This document shows, piece after piece, positions 1 to 8,009 of a stretch of DNA of 64,000 nucleotides. This stretch comes from Brooklawnia sp937867175 (GTDB lineage Bacteria > Actinomycetota > Actinomycetes > Propionibacteriales > Propionibacteriaceae). The stretch spans positions 1 through 64,000 of the forward strand of contig DAISIR010000009.1 in assembly GCA_036821905.1 (NCBI GenBank). The letters run 5' to 3'. The first letter of the stretch is position 1, and every line of letters begins with the position of its first letter. Both the position numbers and the translations under genes were made by a program. A model generated the notes under the pieces. That model saw nothing but the letters and a program-made list of their open reading frames with translations, ran no database searches and was not told the DNA's origin.

Positions 1-1007
1 GACGTCCCCGCGCACGCGGGGGTGAGCCCCAATGGATGGGTCGGTGGAGCCGGCCCGGTGGAACGTCCCCGCGCACGCGGGGGTGAGCCCCTCGACCTGA
101 CCAACCCCACAACCTGGTGCGCGACGTCCCCGCGCACGCGGGGGTGAGCCCCGGCCGCTGCCCCAGCTCCCCTGCCGACCTGCGATGTCCCCGCGCACGC
201 GGGGGTGAGCCCCCAGCCGGGACGTACTCGGCGCTCGTCCAGTTGATGTCCCCGCGCACGCGGGGGTGAGCCCACCAACTCCAGCGACTACCGTCGCCGG
301 CGACGGATGTCCCCGCGCACGCGGGGGTGAGCCCTCGTACACGTCGGGCAGCAGACGGGTGGATGGGATGTCCCCGCGCACGCGGGGGTGAGCCCTGTAC
401 TCGCCTACCGGTGGGAGGAGACCCGAGGATGTCCCCGCGCACGCGGGGGTGAGCCCGAGGTCGTCATGTGGTCTCCTGCCTCGATGCGGATGTCCCCGCG
501 CACGCGGGGGTGAGCCCGCGGCCAGCTCGTCCTCGTCCTCGCACAGCAGGATGTCCCCGCGCACGCGGGGGTGAGCCCTGCGCCAGGTGTCAGCCCCCGG
601 TAGACCGAGGGATGTCCCCGCGCACGCGGGGGTGAGCCCCCGCCCAGCGTCGGACGCTCAGGAGACCTGCTGATGTCCCCGCGCACGCGGGGGTGAGCCC
701 AAGTTCCCGTTCTCGCGGGGCAGCACGTTCCCGATGTCCCCGCGCACGCGGGGGTGAGCCCAGCCACGACTCAGCCCCCCAACTCGACCAGCAGATGTCC
801 CCGCGCACGCGGGGGTGAGCCCCATCGCGACCCGCACCGACCACCTACGCCGCAGATGTCCCCGCGCACGCGGGGGTGAGCCCCCCCCCGGTGGGCATCA
901 CCGCTTCGGCGCTGACGGATGTCCCCGCGCACGCGGGGGTGAGCCCATGGTGCCGATCCCGGCCGCGATCGTCAGCGTGATGTCCCCGCGCACGCGGGGG
1001 TGAGCCC

Positions 1008-1039
1008 GCGGACTGCTCGGCCACCACCCGCGCCGGCGT
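1008..1039 (+). repeat. CRISPR spacer 17, first copy of a duplicated spacer
   Basis: This 32-nt spacer (starts GCGGACTGCTCGG, ends CGCCGGCGT) is identical to the spacer at 1436-1467. The neighbouring spacers on both sides differ, so it is not part of a duplicated multi-spacer block. Confidence 0.95.
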
Positions 1040-1435
1040 GATGTCCCCGCGCACGCGGGGGTGAGCCCCCACTGCTCGGTCTGCGACGTCCGTTCCAGGG
1101 GATGTCCCCGCGCACGCGGGGGTGAGCCCTGGAATAACCCGTACGCAGTTGACGTCGGGTTGATGTCCCCGCGCACGCGGGGGTGAGCCCGCCCGCTCGA
1201 CCCGCACGTTCGTTGTCGAGCAGATGTCCCCGCGCACGCGGGGGTGAGCCCCCGGCGACCCCCTCGACGTTGATCGCCTCCAGGATGTCCCCGCGCACGC
1301 GGGGGTGAGCCCGATGCGTGCGTGTTCGCGACCATCACACACCGGGATGTCCCCGCGCACGCGGGGGTGAGCCCATCATGCCTGGGTCTCCGCCGCCTGG
1401 CACCCGGATGTCCCCGCGCACGCGGGGGTGAGCCC

Positions 1436-1467
1436 GCGGACTGCTCGGCCACCACCCGCGCCGGCGT
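1436..1467 (+). repeat. CRISPR spacer 24, second copy of the duplicated spacer
   Basis: Identical over 32 nt to the spacer at 1008-1039. Six unrelated spacers separate the two copies, so the repeat-spacer unit either moved by recombination or was acquired twice. Confidence 0.95.
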
Positions 1468-2259
1468 GATGTCCCCGCGCACGCGGGGGTGAGCCCCGCC
1501 TCGTGCTGCCTGCGCAGCGGCATGCGTGGATGTCCCCGCGCACGCGGGGGTGAGCCCCACGGCGATGGTGGACTACTACGACCGTGCGCGATGTCCCCGC
1601 GCACGCGGGGGTGAGCCCCTGCGCGGCACCCCGTACGGGGCCTGCGGCACGATGTCCCCGCGCACGCGGGGGTGAGCCCCATCCGGCCGATGATCCGTCC
1701 GAAACCGTACGGATGTCCCCGCGCACGCGGGGGTGAGCCCGCGTCTCACCGGCTGCGGGACTGGCTGACCAGGATGTCCCCGCGCACGCGGGGGTGAGCC
1801 CGCACTGGACACGGTCGCCGACCTGCGGATCGAGATGTCCCCGCGCACGCGGGGGTGAGCCCATCAAGGACGCCGCGATCACTGCCGGCCAGTCGATGTC
1901 CCCGCGCACGCGGGGGTGAGCCCGCCCGCCGATGATCGCCGAGGTTGTTGGTGACGATGTCCCCGCGCACGCGGGGGTGAGCCCTCGTCGTCGCGGTGTG
2001 TGATTCGTGGCCGGCGGATGTCCCCGCGCACGCGGGGGTGAGCCCCTGTCGACCCGTGGGCGCAGCCGCGCGCCGACGATGTCCCCGCGCACGCGGGGGT
2101 GAGCCCGCGACAGCGCCGGCGAAATCCTCACCGTGCGCGATGTCCCCGCGCACGCGGGTGTGAGCCCTCGCCGGTCAAGCCGCCACACCCACACACTCAG
2201 ACGTCCCCGCGCACGCGGGGGTGAGCCCGGCCCGACACGATACCCGTAGCCGGATGAAA

Positions 2260-2448
2260 TCACGCGTCCCGGCCGAGCATGCTGACCTGCGGTCGGTGGA
2301 TTGCGGAGTCGAGAAGTCCTATGTCGCGGACTGGGCCTGCGCCGAGATCCGCGACCAGCGCCAGGGCATGGTCCAGGGTGAGGTACTCGATCACTGGCAG
2401 CCGGTCTAGCAGGTCGGCGTACCGCGCCAGTATTCGGGTGGCGGACAC
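2260..2448 (-). pseudogene. Truncated Doc (death-on-curing, Fic-fold) toxin, N-terminal fragment
   Basis: The minus-strand frame contains VIEYLTLDHALALVADLG, then VRDIGLLDSAIHRPQ, which resembles the start of actinobacterial Doc toxins (usual length about 120-130 residues). It stops after LGRDA, about 45 residues into the domain, before the Fic catalytic motif HxFx(D/N)xNKR that Doc needs to modify EF-Tu. Translation probably began at the GTG at 2394, since family members start close to IEYL. The longer frame from 2448 only adds upstream codons. No antitoxin gene is visible beside it. The break lies about 30 bp from the last CRISPR repeat, so array or island rearrangement may have removed the rest. 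Family assignment is by recall of the motif pattern. Confidence 0.6.
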
Positions 2449-2580
2449 CCTGATCTATGTACCGGCACTGTGCCCGAGGGTAGCCTGCAGGCTGGACCCG
2501 ACGCGCGTACGCCATGACACATGCCCCCGTCGAGGCGATTGATCATTCTGAGCGAAGCGGTCGACCAGTATCCTTGTTGC

Positions 2581-2901
2581 ATGAGCATCGTGACGGCCGA
2601 GAGTGTGTCGCTGCGTGCCGCGATCGCGGCGCATCGCGATGCCGTGGCTGTCATCCTGCGCCGTTACCGGGCGACGAACCCTCGATTGTTCGGCTCCGTG
2701 GCCCGTGGTGACGCCACTCGGGGCAGTGACATCGACGTGCTGGTGGACTTGCTGCCTGGCGGTGGGAATGACTTGCTGCGTGTCGCTGGCGTCGCTGAGG
2801 AAATGAGCCAGCTCTTGGGGTTGCGGGTTGATGTGGTGGCCGAGTCGCTGTTGCGTGATGAGGTTTCGTCCAGCGCTTTGGCCGATGCGGTGCCGCTGTG
2901 A
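2581..2901 (+). CDS. MNT-type nucleotidyltransferase antitoxin (MntA-like)
   Basis: A 106-residue minimal nucleotidyltransferase. The signature GSVARGDATRGSDIDVLVD (residues about 39-57) has the GSxARG loop and the two metal-binding aspartates (SDID) of the DNA polymerase-beta superfamily. In MntA/HepT modules this enzyme neutralises the HEPN partner by AMPylating a tyrosine close to its active site. The ATG at 2581 gives the usual family length; the longer in-frame start at 2521 adds residues with no family resemblance. The stop overlaps the GTG of the next gene (GTGA), so the pair should be translationally coupled with antitoxin first. It appears intact. Confidence 0.88.
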   Translation: MSIVTAESVSLRAAIAAHRDAVAVILRRYRATNPRLFGSVARGDATRGSDIDVLVDLLPGGGNDLLRVAGVAEEMSQLLGLRVDVVAESLLRDEVSSSALADAVPL

Positions 2902-3218
2902 CCCGATCCGACGAAGAGCGCTTTGCGGACATTCTCCAGGCGATCCAGCGTTGTCAGGACTACGAGCCCTACCTCCGGTCCGAAGAACTCGCGTCGATGG
3001 CCTACGACGCTGTTCTGCGTAATCTCGCCGTGATCGGTGAGGCGGTCCGCTCCCTGCCGAGCGAGACGCGAGATCGGATGCCTGATGTTCCGTGGGCTGC
3101 GATCGCGGGCCTGCGCAATATCGTCGTTCACGAGTACTTCCGCGTGAACCCGGATCTGATCCTCGACCTCGTCGATCACCAACTCACCCCGCTGGCCGAA
3201 CGGCTACGCGACGTCTGA
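2898..3218 (+). CDS. HEPN-domain toxin (HepT-like, DUF86)
   Basis: A 106-residue all-alpha HEPN protein. Near the C-terminus the motif RNIVVHEY (residues about 74-81) matches the RX4HXY signature of HepT ribonucleases: Arg and His form the catalytic pair and Tyr is the residue AMPylated by MntA. The preceding PWAAIAGLRN segment is also typical of the family. It starts at a GTG overlapping the stop of the nucleotidyltransferase gene by 4 nt. Together they form a complete type VII-like toxin-antitoxin unit that cleaves RNA when released and may act in phage defence or island maintenance. All key residues are present, so it should be functional. Confidence 0.88.
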   Translation: MTRSDEERFADILQAIQRCQDYEPYLRSEELASMAYDAVLRNLAVIGEAVRSLPSETRDRMPDVPWAAIAGLRNIVVHEYFRVNPDLILDLVDHQLTPLAERLRDV

Positions 3219-3240
3219 CCGGGTGAAAGGGGACGCCCAC

Positions 3241-3430
3241 TGGCGGCTCAAATGGTTGCCCGCAGACGCCCTGATCTGCGCTGCGCGCGCGATGTTGTGC
3301 GTCTCAGTGAGTGCCGATGCTGGCGTCATTGCGGGTGACGACAGCCACGCGATACTACCCAGTGACGGTCATGTGGTTGCCCGCTGGCGGTCATGAGAAT
3401 TGCCCGGTGGCGGCCACGGGATTTGCCCGA
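3241..3430. repeat. IS21-family-like terminal repeats (element remnant)
   Basis: Three tandem 22-23 bp units lie at 3363-3384, 3385-3407 and 3408-3430, each of the form TGRCGGYCA...TTGCCCGN. A fourth related unit is at 3241-3263. Runs of imperfect repeats with a GGCGGTCA...TTGCCC consensus are characteristic of IS21-family ends in actinobacteria. No istA or istB gene is present, so this is a decayed or deleted element. The whole gene-free stretch 3219-3632 holds only these repeats and the transposase scrap at 3455-3538. Confidence 0.55.
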
Positions 3431-3454
3431 CACGACATCCGTTGCCTGACCGCG

Positions 3455-3538
3455 TCCGGGATCGGGTGTCCGGTATTCCAGCACCGAGTGCGCCCTGACG
3501 GTGTTGTAGAAAGTAATCCACTCTGAAACCTCGTGAAT
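3455..3538 (-). pseudogene. IS3-type transposase fragment (C-terminal integrase segment)
   Basis: A minus-strand frame reads IHEVSEWITFYNTVRAHSVL followed by EYRTP. This is the pattern at the C-terminus of IS3/IS481-type rve integrases (EWI..YN..R.HS.LGYRTP). Only about 28 residues are recognisable. The catalytic DDE residues lie upstream in intact enzymes and are absent, and the continuation in this frame is not transposase-like. It lies between the HEPN toxin and the HIRAN gene and next to IS21-like repeats, so at least two mobile elements have visited this spot. Confidence 0.6.
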
Positions 3539-3632
3539 GGTCCCTAGCCTCGGGGTCGCAACTGTGGATATCGCTGACGCAGCAGCGGGTGCCATGGTGT
3601 GACCCATTGGCGAATCCGCGCGGGGAGGCCCT

Positions 3633-4385
3633 TCAGACCGTCTCCCATTGCGGCCCAGTAGACAGTGGCCTGTCGCGCGAGACCGTTCCGGAGAACCAAA
3701 CCAGGAGCCGAAAATGGAAGCCGACTTCGGGCCCATTTGCACGCTCGACCGCGAGTTGGCGGTCCTCCATGGAGTCGACAACATTGATCAAGGGATCCGG
3801 CAGCCAGCCGAGCCGGGCGTCCTCCAAGTCAGTGACCAAGTAGGCCCTCCGATTGACCGGGTTTTCAACGTCTCGGCGTAGCAGCAGTTGGTCGCCAGCG
3901 CGCAATGCGCAGATCCGATCTTGCTCGGCTTTGGTGAGATAGCGGACGCCATGAGCAAGGAACGTGAAGTCCACCACTTGACCGGCGGCTGCTTCGGGAG
4001 CGGGCAGTAGTTCGATGAGGTCGCCAACCCGCTGGCCATGTGACCGAGCGAGTACTTCCATCGGTTCGGCATCGAGCGGCAGCCCGAGGGCGTCCATCGA
4101 AAGCTCGCGGTCTGGTCTACGGGAGGAGATGACTCGCTCGGCAAACAGCGGGAACAGCGTTGCCGACCGCAGAGGACCATCGGCCGCTCGCGCGAGCCCA
4201 GGCAGCGGGCGAAAGCCCTCGCGCTCGCGTTCCCGACGAAGGTAGGCGAAGGTGTACTGGTCCCCGTCGTACCTCAGGAATCCGACAGGGCGGTAAGCCT
4301 TGGTCTCGGGGTCTTGCACTGTCACGAGTAGCCGTCTGGTGGCGGTCTGCCCGCGTCCGTGCAGCTGCGGGGGAGTCGCAGTCAT
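3633..4385 (-). CDS. HIRAN-domain protein
   Basis: A 250-residue protein. The N-terminal half (residues about 20-125) has the conserved region seen in bacterial HIRAN proteins: VTVQDPETKAYRPVGFLRYD, then SATLFPLFAERVISSRRPD and LGL. The second half (about 140-206) reads like a HIRAN fold, with RRDVENPVNRRAYLVTD and LGWLPDPLINVV. HIRAN domains bind DNA ends in Rad5/HLTF-type remodelers and occur beside SNF2 helicases. ATG at 4385 follows GAAGGGGG. The gene is 92 nt downstream of the DUF3883 helicase on the same strand, so co-transcription is likely. The last 20 or so residues look atypical and run into IS remnants, so the C-terminus may be altered. Confidence 0.72.
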   Translation of the reverse strand: MTATPPQLHGRGQTATRRLLVTVQDPETKAYRPVGFLRYDGDQYTFAYLRREREREGFRPLPGLARAADGPLRSATLFPLFAERVISSRRPDRELSMDALGLPLDAEPMEVLARSHGQRVGDLIELLPAPEAAAGQVVDFTFLAHGVRYLTKAEQDRICALRAGDQLLLRRDVENPVNRRAYLVTDLEDARLGWLPDPLINVVDSMEDRQLAVERANGPEVGFHFRLLVWFSGTVSRDRPLSTGPQWETV

Positions 4386-4477
4386 CCAAGCCCCCTTCGA
4401 TTGATCAGCAGCAGGTCGACGATGAAGTTACGCCGCATCGCGGACATGCCGAAAGCCTGGGCCGGGCGGGCTCGCCC

Positions 4478-7400
4478 TCAGAACGGTTCCGCCCCGCGCG
4501 CCCACAGCCGCGTCCAGTCGCCACGCAGGCCGCTGGCCTGGATGTCACCCAGGTCCGTGCCTGTGAAGGGGTCCGACAGATACCGAACCTCGTCGAGCAT
4601 GGGCCCGGCGTCGCTCACCTGCACCAGCGCCAGCCGGTACTTGGGTGCGACATTCTTGCTGGTCAGCACCTCGTTGTGGCTGATGAAGAAGTCGCCCACC
4701 CCGTCGGCACGGACCTTGACGTGGATCGGCATCGTCCCGCCGTCGGGCAGCGTCGAGATGACATCGCACAGCCGATCGCTCGACGTCTGCTCTGCTGCGA
4801 CTCTTCCGAGTCGCAGCTCATGCGCCAAAACGGCCGCCACACCGCGCCGCCGCACTTCCGCTGTCCCCAGGGCATGCCGAAGCGGCTCATCAGGGGCGAG
4901 TTGGTCGACAACCTGGGGAAGTGGCAGCACCACGGCCGCGGTGGTGATGCGCGGCGGACGGGTTGCCAGCCGCTCCTGCTGCTCCAGCTTTTCGAGCCTG
5001 CGCCGCAACCGGACTTCCAGGTCTTCCGCCTTGCGGTTGAGACTGTTGGACGATTCCTTGGGCTTGTCACCCAGTCGCTCCTTATCGGCGGCGGCGATTG
5101 CCTGGCTGCGGAGGCGGTCGCGTTCAGATGTAAGCCGCTCAATGACCTGCGACCGGACTTTCGCCAACTCGGCCTGCCGGCCTGGTTGCACCTCGGCCAG
5201 GAACTCGGCCAGCCGGTCGGTAACCAGCCAGCTGACCGCCTGCTCTTCGGCACCCGGTAGCCACGGCAGCCGTCTTGCGGCGTCCGTGACTGAGCCGGCC
5301 GGAGCGGCGGCGCAGTCCAGGTAGGGCGCCGGCCCGGCGTCCATAACATCACCGGCTGCATTGACGAACGCGTAGCTGAACCTTCGGGAGATGGACGCGT
5401 CCGATCCGTCAACCACCTCGGCGACCACGCCCACCAGCAGTTGGGGCTCGGTGACTGCTGCAGAGACCAACACAGTGCCGGACTCGAGCGCGGGCTTGAG
5501 TTCGCGGCTGGTCACGTCCAGGACGGCATCGTGCAGTGGATGTCCCGGGCCCAACAGGTCTGCCCGAGCCAGACCGTCCTGCTGTGCGTGGCGCAGGTCG
5601 AAGGTCACGCGTTCATACCGCGTCGGGATCGGCAGCGCACTTCCCGCTCGGACGGCAGTCGGCACGCTGGTCAGTTCATAGCGTCCGCGTTCCCGCCTGA
5701 CCATGCGACCATTCAGTCGGCCGAATGCGCCGCGGAACGCCGACTCGATGTAGTGCGGCTGCAATCGTCGGGCGCGGGCGTCGTCCATTGCCTGCCGCAG
5801 TTCGGCGAGCTCGGCCTTCGAGAGCACTTCGGACGCCAGGGCCCGCTCCTGCAGCAGTTCCTTCAGGCCGTCACCTACCTGGTGGTCGATGACTTCATGC
5901 ATTCGGGCCCGCACCTCGGGCCGGTCACCGTAGCGGATGGCGTCGATCAGCAAGGTGCGCAGCGGCGTCTGCTCGAAGGCCTCGCCGAGGACGTCGAACA
6001 CTTCGCCGCCGTAGGCGCGGCGTTGTTCGTCCAGCTTGTCCAACAACCTGCTGAAGACCTCGCCTTCCCGGGTGTTGGCGCTGACAAGATTCCACAGCCG
6101 GCAGACCTCGGTCTGCCCGATGCGGTGGATGCGTCCGAACCGCTGCTCGATCCGGTTCGGGTTCCAGGGCAGGTCGTAGTTGACCATCAGGTTGGCGGCC
6201 TGCAGGTTGAGGCCTTCACCAGCGGCGTCGGTCGCGATCAGTACCTGACTGCTGGGGTTCTTGGTGAACTCCGCGGTGATTCGCCGTCGGTCGGCGCGAC
6301 CGATGCCGCCGTGAATTGACTGGACGGCGTCGCGGCTGCCCAGCAGGTCGCCGACGTTGCGAACCAGGTATTCGAGGGTGTCCCGATGCTCGGTGAAGAT
6401 GATCAGTTTGCGGGGGCGTCCGTTGCCGTCGTGACGCAGGTCACGGTCTTGCAGGATGGTACTGAGTTCGACCCACTTGCGGTCGTGGCCGGAGTTGCGC
6501 ACCCGCCGGGCCAGCACGATGAGGTCTGCCAACTCGGCGAGCTCGGTGTTCAGCTCGGCGATCGTCTGGGCCGCGGTGGCGGCGTCCACCAACTCTTCCT
6601 CGGCCTGTTCCACCTGCTCGGCCGTGAACTCGTCTTCGTAGTAGACCGATGGGTCGACTTCGAGACTCTCCTCGCGGTACGTGCCGTTCTGCACTTCGAT
6701 CTTGCGCTTCTCAAGCCGCTTCGCTCGGCGCTCCAGCGAGCGCAGGATCGCCTCGGGGCTGGACGCCAGGCGCCGCTGCAGCACGGTCAGGGCGAACCCG
6801 ACGGTGTTCTTCCGCTTGTCGTTGAGCCTTTCGGCCCGGTTGAAACCCTGCCGCACGTAGTCGGTGACCTGCTCATACAGCGCCTGTTCGATCGGAGTCA
6901 GCTCGTAGGGAACCGTCTCGGCGATCCGCTCCGGGAACAACGGACGACCATCGAAGGTCAGCAGCTTCTCCTTGATCATCCGGCGCATCACGTCGCTGGT
7001 GTCGACGTGATGGACGCCCTCGCGGTAGGGGCCCTCGAAGCGGTCCTTGTCGAGCAGGGTCAGGAACAGCTGGAAGTCCTTTTCGATGCCCGAGTGCGGG
7101 GTTGCCGTCATCAGCAGGAGGTGACGGGTCGTCCTGCCGAGGAGCTCGCCCAGCTCGAACCGCTTGGTCTTCTGCAGCTTGCCCGCGAAGTAGTGCGCCG
7201 CCATCCGGTGCGCTTCATCGACGACGACCAGGTCCCATTCGGTCTCGGCCAGCTTGCCCTTGAGCTGTTCGTTGCGCGAGAGCTGGTCCATGCGCGCGAC
7301 CAACAAATGATGCGTGTCGAAGACGTTGATGTTCACGTTCGCGTCGAGCATCGCGGTGGTGAGGATCTCGAAGTAGAGGCCGAACTTGAACAGCAGTTCA

Positions 7401-7900
7401 TCCTGCCACTGCTCGACCAGCCCACCCGGCGCGACGACCAGGCAGCGCTTGACGTCGTCGCGCAGGATCAGTTCCTTGATGTAGAGGCCTGCCATGATTG
7501 TCTTGCCGGCACCGGGGTCGTCGGCCAGCAAGAACCGCAACGGTCTCTTGGGCAGCAGTTCGCCGTAGACAGCGCTGATCTGATGGGGCAGTGGCTCCAC
7601 CTCGCTGGTGGCAACCGCCAGCATCGGATCGAACAGGCCGGCCGATCGAATGCGCTGCGCCTCGGCGGCCAGCTTGAAGTCGGCGGCCGGGGCATCGAAT
7701 GGACGCCCGGCCGCGCGCGCGATGTCGACCAGCGCTTCGTCGGCGCGGAACAGATTCCGTTGGCCGAGGCTTCCGGCTGTTGTTTGATAGGTGAGCGCCA
7801 CGGCGTCCCGGCCGTACCACTCGGCAGCGAGCACAGTGACCGCATCGCCGGGGATGACTCCGGCCAGCCGCTGTCTGGCGCACACGTCTTCTAGCCGCAC
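4478..7900 (-). CDS. Large SF2 helicase with C-terminal DUF3883 (NO VEIN-like) domain
   Basis: A 1140-residue superfamily 2 ATPase of the RapA/SNF2-like kind. Motifs: I DDPGAGKT (about residues 126-133), II DEAH (about 227), III MTATPHSG, V ATDAAGEGLNLQ, VI NRIEQRFGRIHRIGQ (about 580-595). A charged coiled region follows (around 850-980). The last 110 residues (HIKVRADGVGDFFISHNE ... SKNVAPKYRLALVQV) match DUF3883. Such proteins are common in defence islands and resemble DrmD-type helicases of DISARM, but no DISARM partner or methylase is in the window. The GTG at 7900 with GAGAGG upstream is chosen; the longer frame upstream overlaps the divergent helicase gene and is spurious. It leads a two-gene unit with the HIRAN gene. 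Confidence 0.85.
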   Translation of the reverse strand: MRLEDVCARQRLAGVIPGDAVTVLAAEWYGRDAVALTYQTTAGSLGQRNLFRADEALVDIARAAGRPFDAPAADFKLAAEAQRIRSAGLFDPMLAVATSEVEPLPHQISAVYGELLPKRPLRFLLADDPGAGKTIMAGLYIKELILRDDVKRCLVVAPGGLVEQWQDELLFKFGLYFEILTTAMLDANVNINVFDTHHLLVARMDQLSRNEQLKGKLAETEWDLVVVDEAHRMAAHYFAGKLQKTKRFELGELLGRTTRHLLLMTATPHSGIEKDFQLFLTLLDKDRFEGPYREGVHHVDTSDVMRRMIKEKLLTFDGRPLFPERIAETVPYELTPIEQALYEQVTDYVRQGFNRAERLNDKRKNTVGFALTVLQRRLASSPEAILRSLERRAKRLEKRKIEVQNGTYREESLEVDPSVYYEDEFTAEQVEQAEEELVDAATAAQTIAELNTELAELADLIVLARRVRNSGHDRKWVELSTILQDRDLRHDGNGRPRKLIIFTEHRDTLEYLVRNVGDLLGSRDAVQSIHGGIGRADRRRITAEFTKNPSSQVLIATDAAGEGLNLQAANLMVNYDLPWNPNRIEQRFGRIHRIGQTEVCRLWNLVSANTREGEVFSRLLDKLDEQRRAYGGEVFDVLGEAFEQTPLRTLLIDAIRYGDRPEVRARMHEVIDHQVGDGLKELLQERALASEVLSKAELAELRQAMDDARARRLQPHYIESAFRGAFGRLNGRMVRRERGRYELTSVPTAVRAGSALPIPTRYERVTFDLRHAQQDGLARADLLGPGHPLHDAVLDVTSRELKPALESGTVLVSAAVTEPQLLVGVVAEVVDGSDASISRRFSYAFVNAAGDVMDAGPAPYLDCAAAPAGSVTDAARRLPWLPGAEEQAVSWLVTDRLAEFLAEVQPGRQAELAKVRSQVIERLTSERDRLRSQAIAAADKERLGDKPKESSNSLNRKAEDLEVRLRRRLEKLEQQERLATRPPRITTAAVVLPLPQVVDQLAPDEPLRHALGTAEVRRRGVAAVLAHELRLGRVAAEQTSSDRLCDVISTLPDGGTMPIHVKVRADGVGDFFISHNEVLTSKNVAPKYRLALVQVSDAGPMLDEVRYLSDPFTGTDLGDIQASGLRGDWTRLWARGAEPF

Positions 7901-8009
7901 CCTGGCACCTCTCGCTGTAGTGGCTCGTTGACCCTTGCTAGAGTCCTGATGACTTGAAACAGGCTGGGCCAACGATTCACCGGCCACGATAACGGAAGCC
8001 ACTGGGTTA
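7901..8009. promoter_or_regulatory. Divergent intergenic region between the two helicase genes
   Basis: These 109 nt separate the divergent starts of the DUF3883 helicase and the SNF2 helicase and must hold both promoters. The sequence is less GC-rich than the genes. TTGACC at 7931-7936 could be a plus-strand -35, but no convincing -10 is at the right spacing. No clear operator was found. Shared control of both helicases is an inference. Confidence 0.4.

Larger units (their letters stand above)
1..2228 (+). CRISPR. Type I-E-like CRISPR array, 37 repeats and 36 spacers, open at the left edge
   Basis: A 29-nt repeat (core GTCCCCGCGCACGCGGGG, 3' part GTGAGCCC) recurs every 61 bp, from 1-29 to 2200-2228. 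Spacers are 32 nt, except one of 34 nt (884-917) and one of 33 nt (1313-1345). Length, GC-rich palindrome and 3' handle match type I-E (E. coli-like) repeats, whose crRNA handle is the last 8 nt, so transcription is probably on the plus strand with the leader left of the window. Most repeats start GATG. Repeats 1, 3 and 37 start GACG and repeat 2 starts AACG. Repeat 36 (2139-2167) has a G-to-T change in the run before GTGAGCCC. Such decay is typical of the leader-distal end, which fits trailer sequence after 2228. No cas gene is in the window. Every ORF inside the array is an artefact of the repeats. Confidence 0.97.

Noticed and set aside
405..2515. Several open frames of 60-380 residues on both strands rich in GLTPACAGTS or AHPRVRGDI
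   Set aside because: They are translations of the CRISPR repeats; no real gene lies in the array.
6386..7894. Long plus-strand frame (502 codons) opposite the DUF3883 helicase
   Set aside because: Antisense shadow; Val/Glu/Gln-rich low-complexity translation without motifs.
4478..7900. Assignment of the helicase region to DISARM
   Set aside because: drmA, drmB, drmC and a methylase are all absent; one DrmD-like helicase is not enough.
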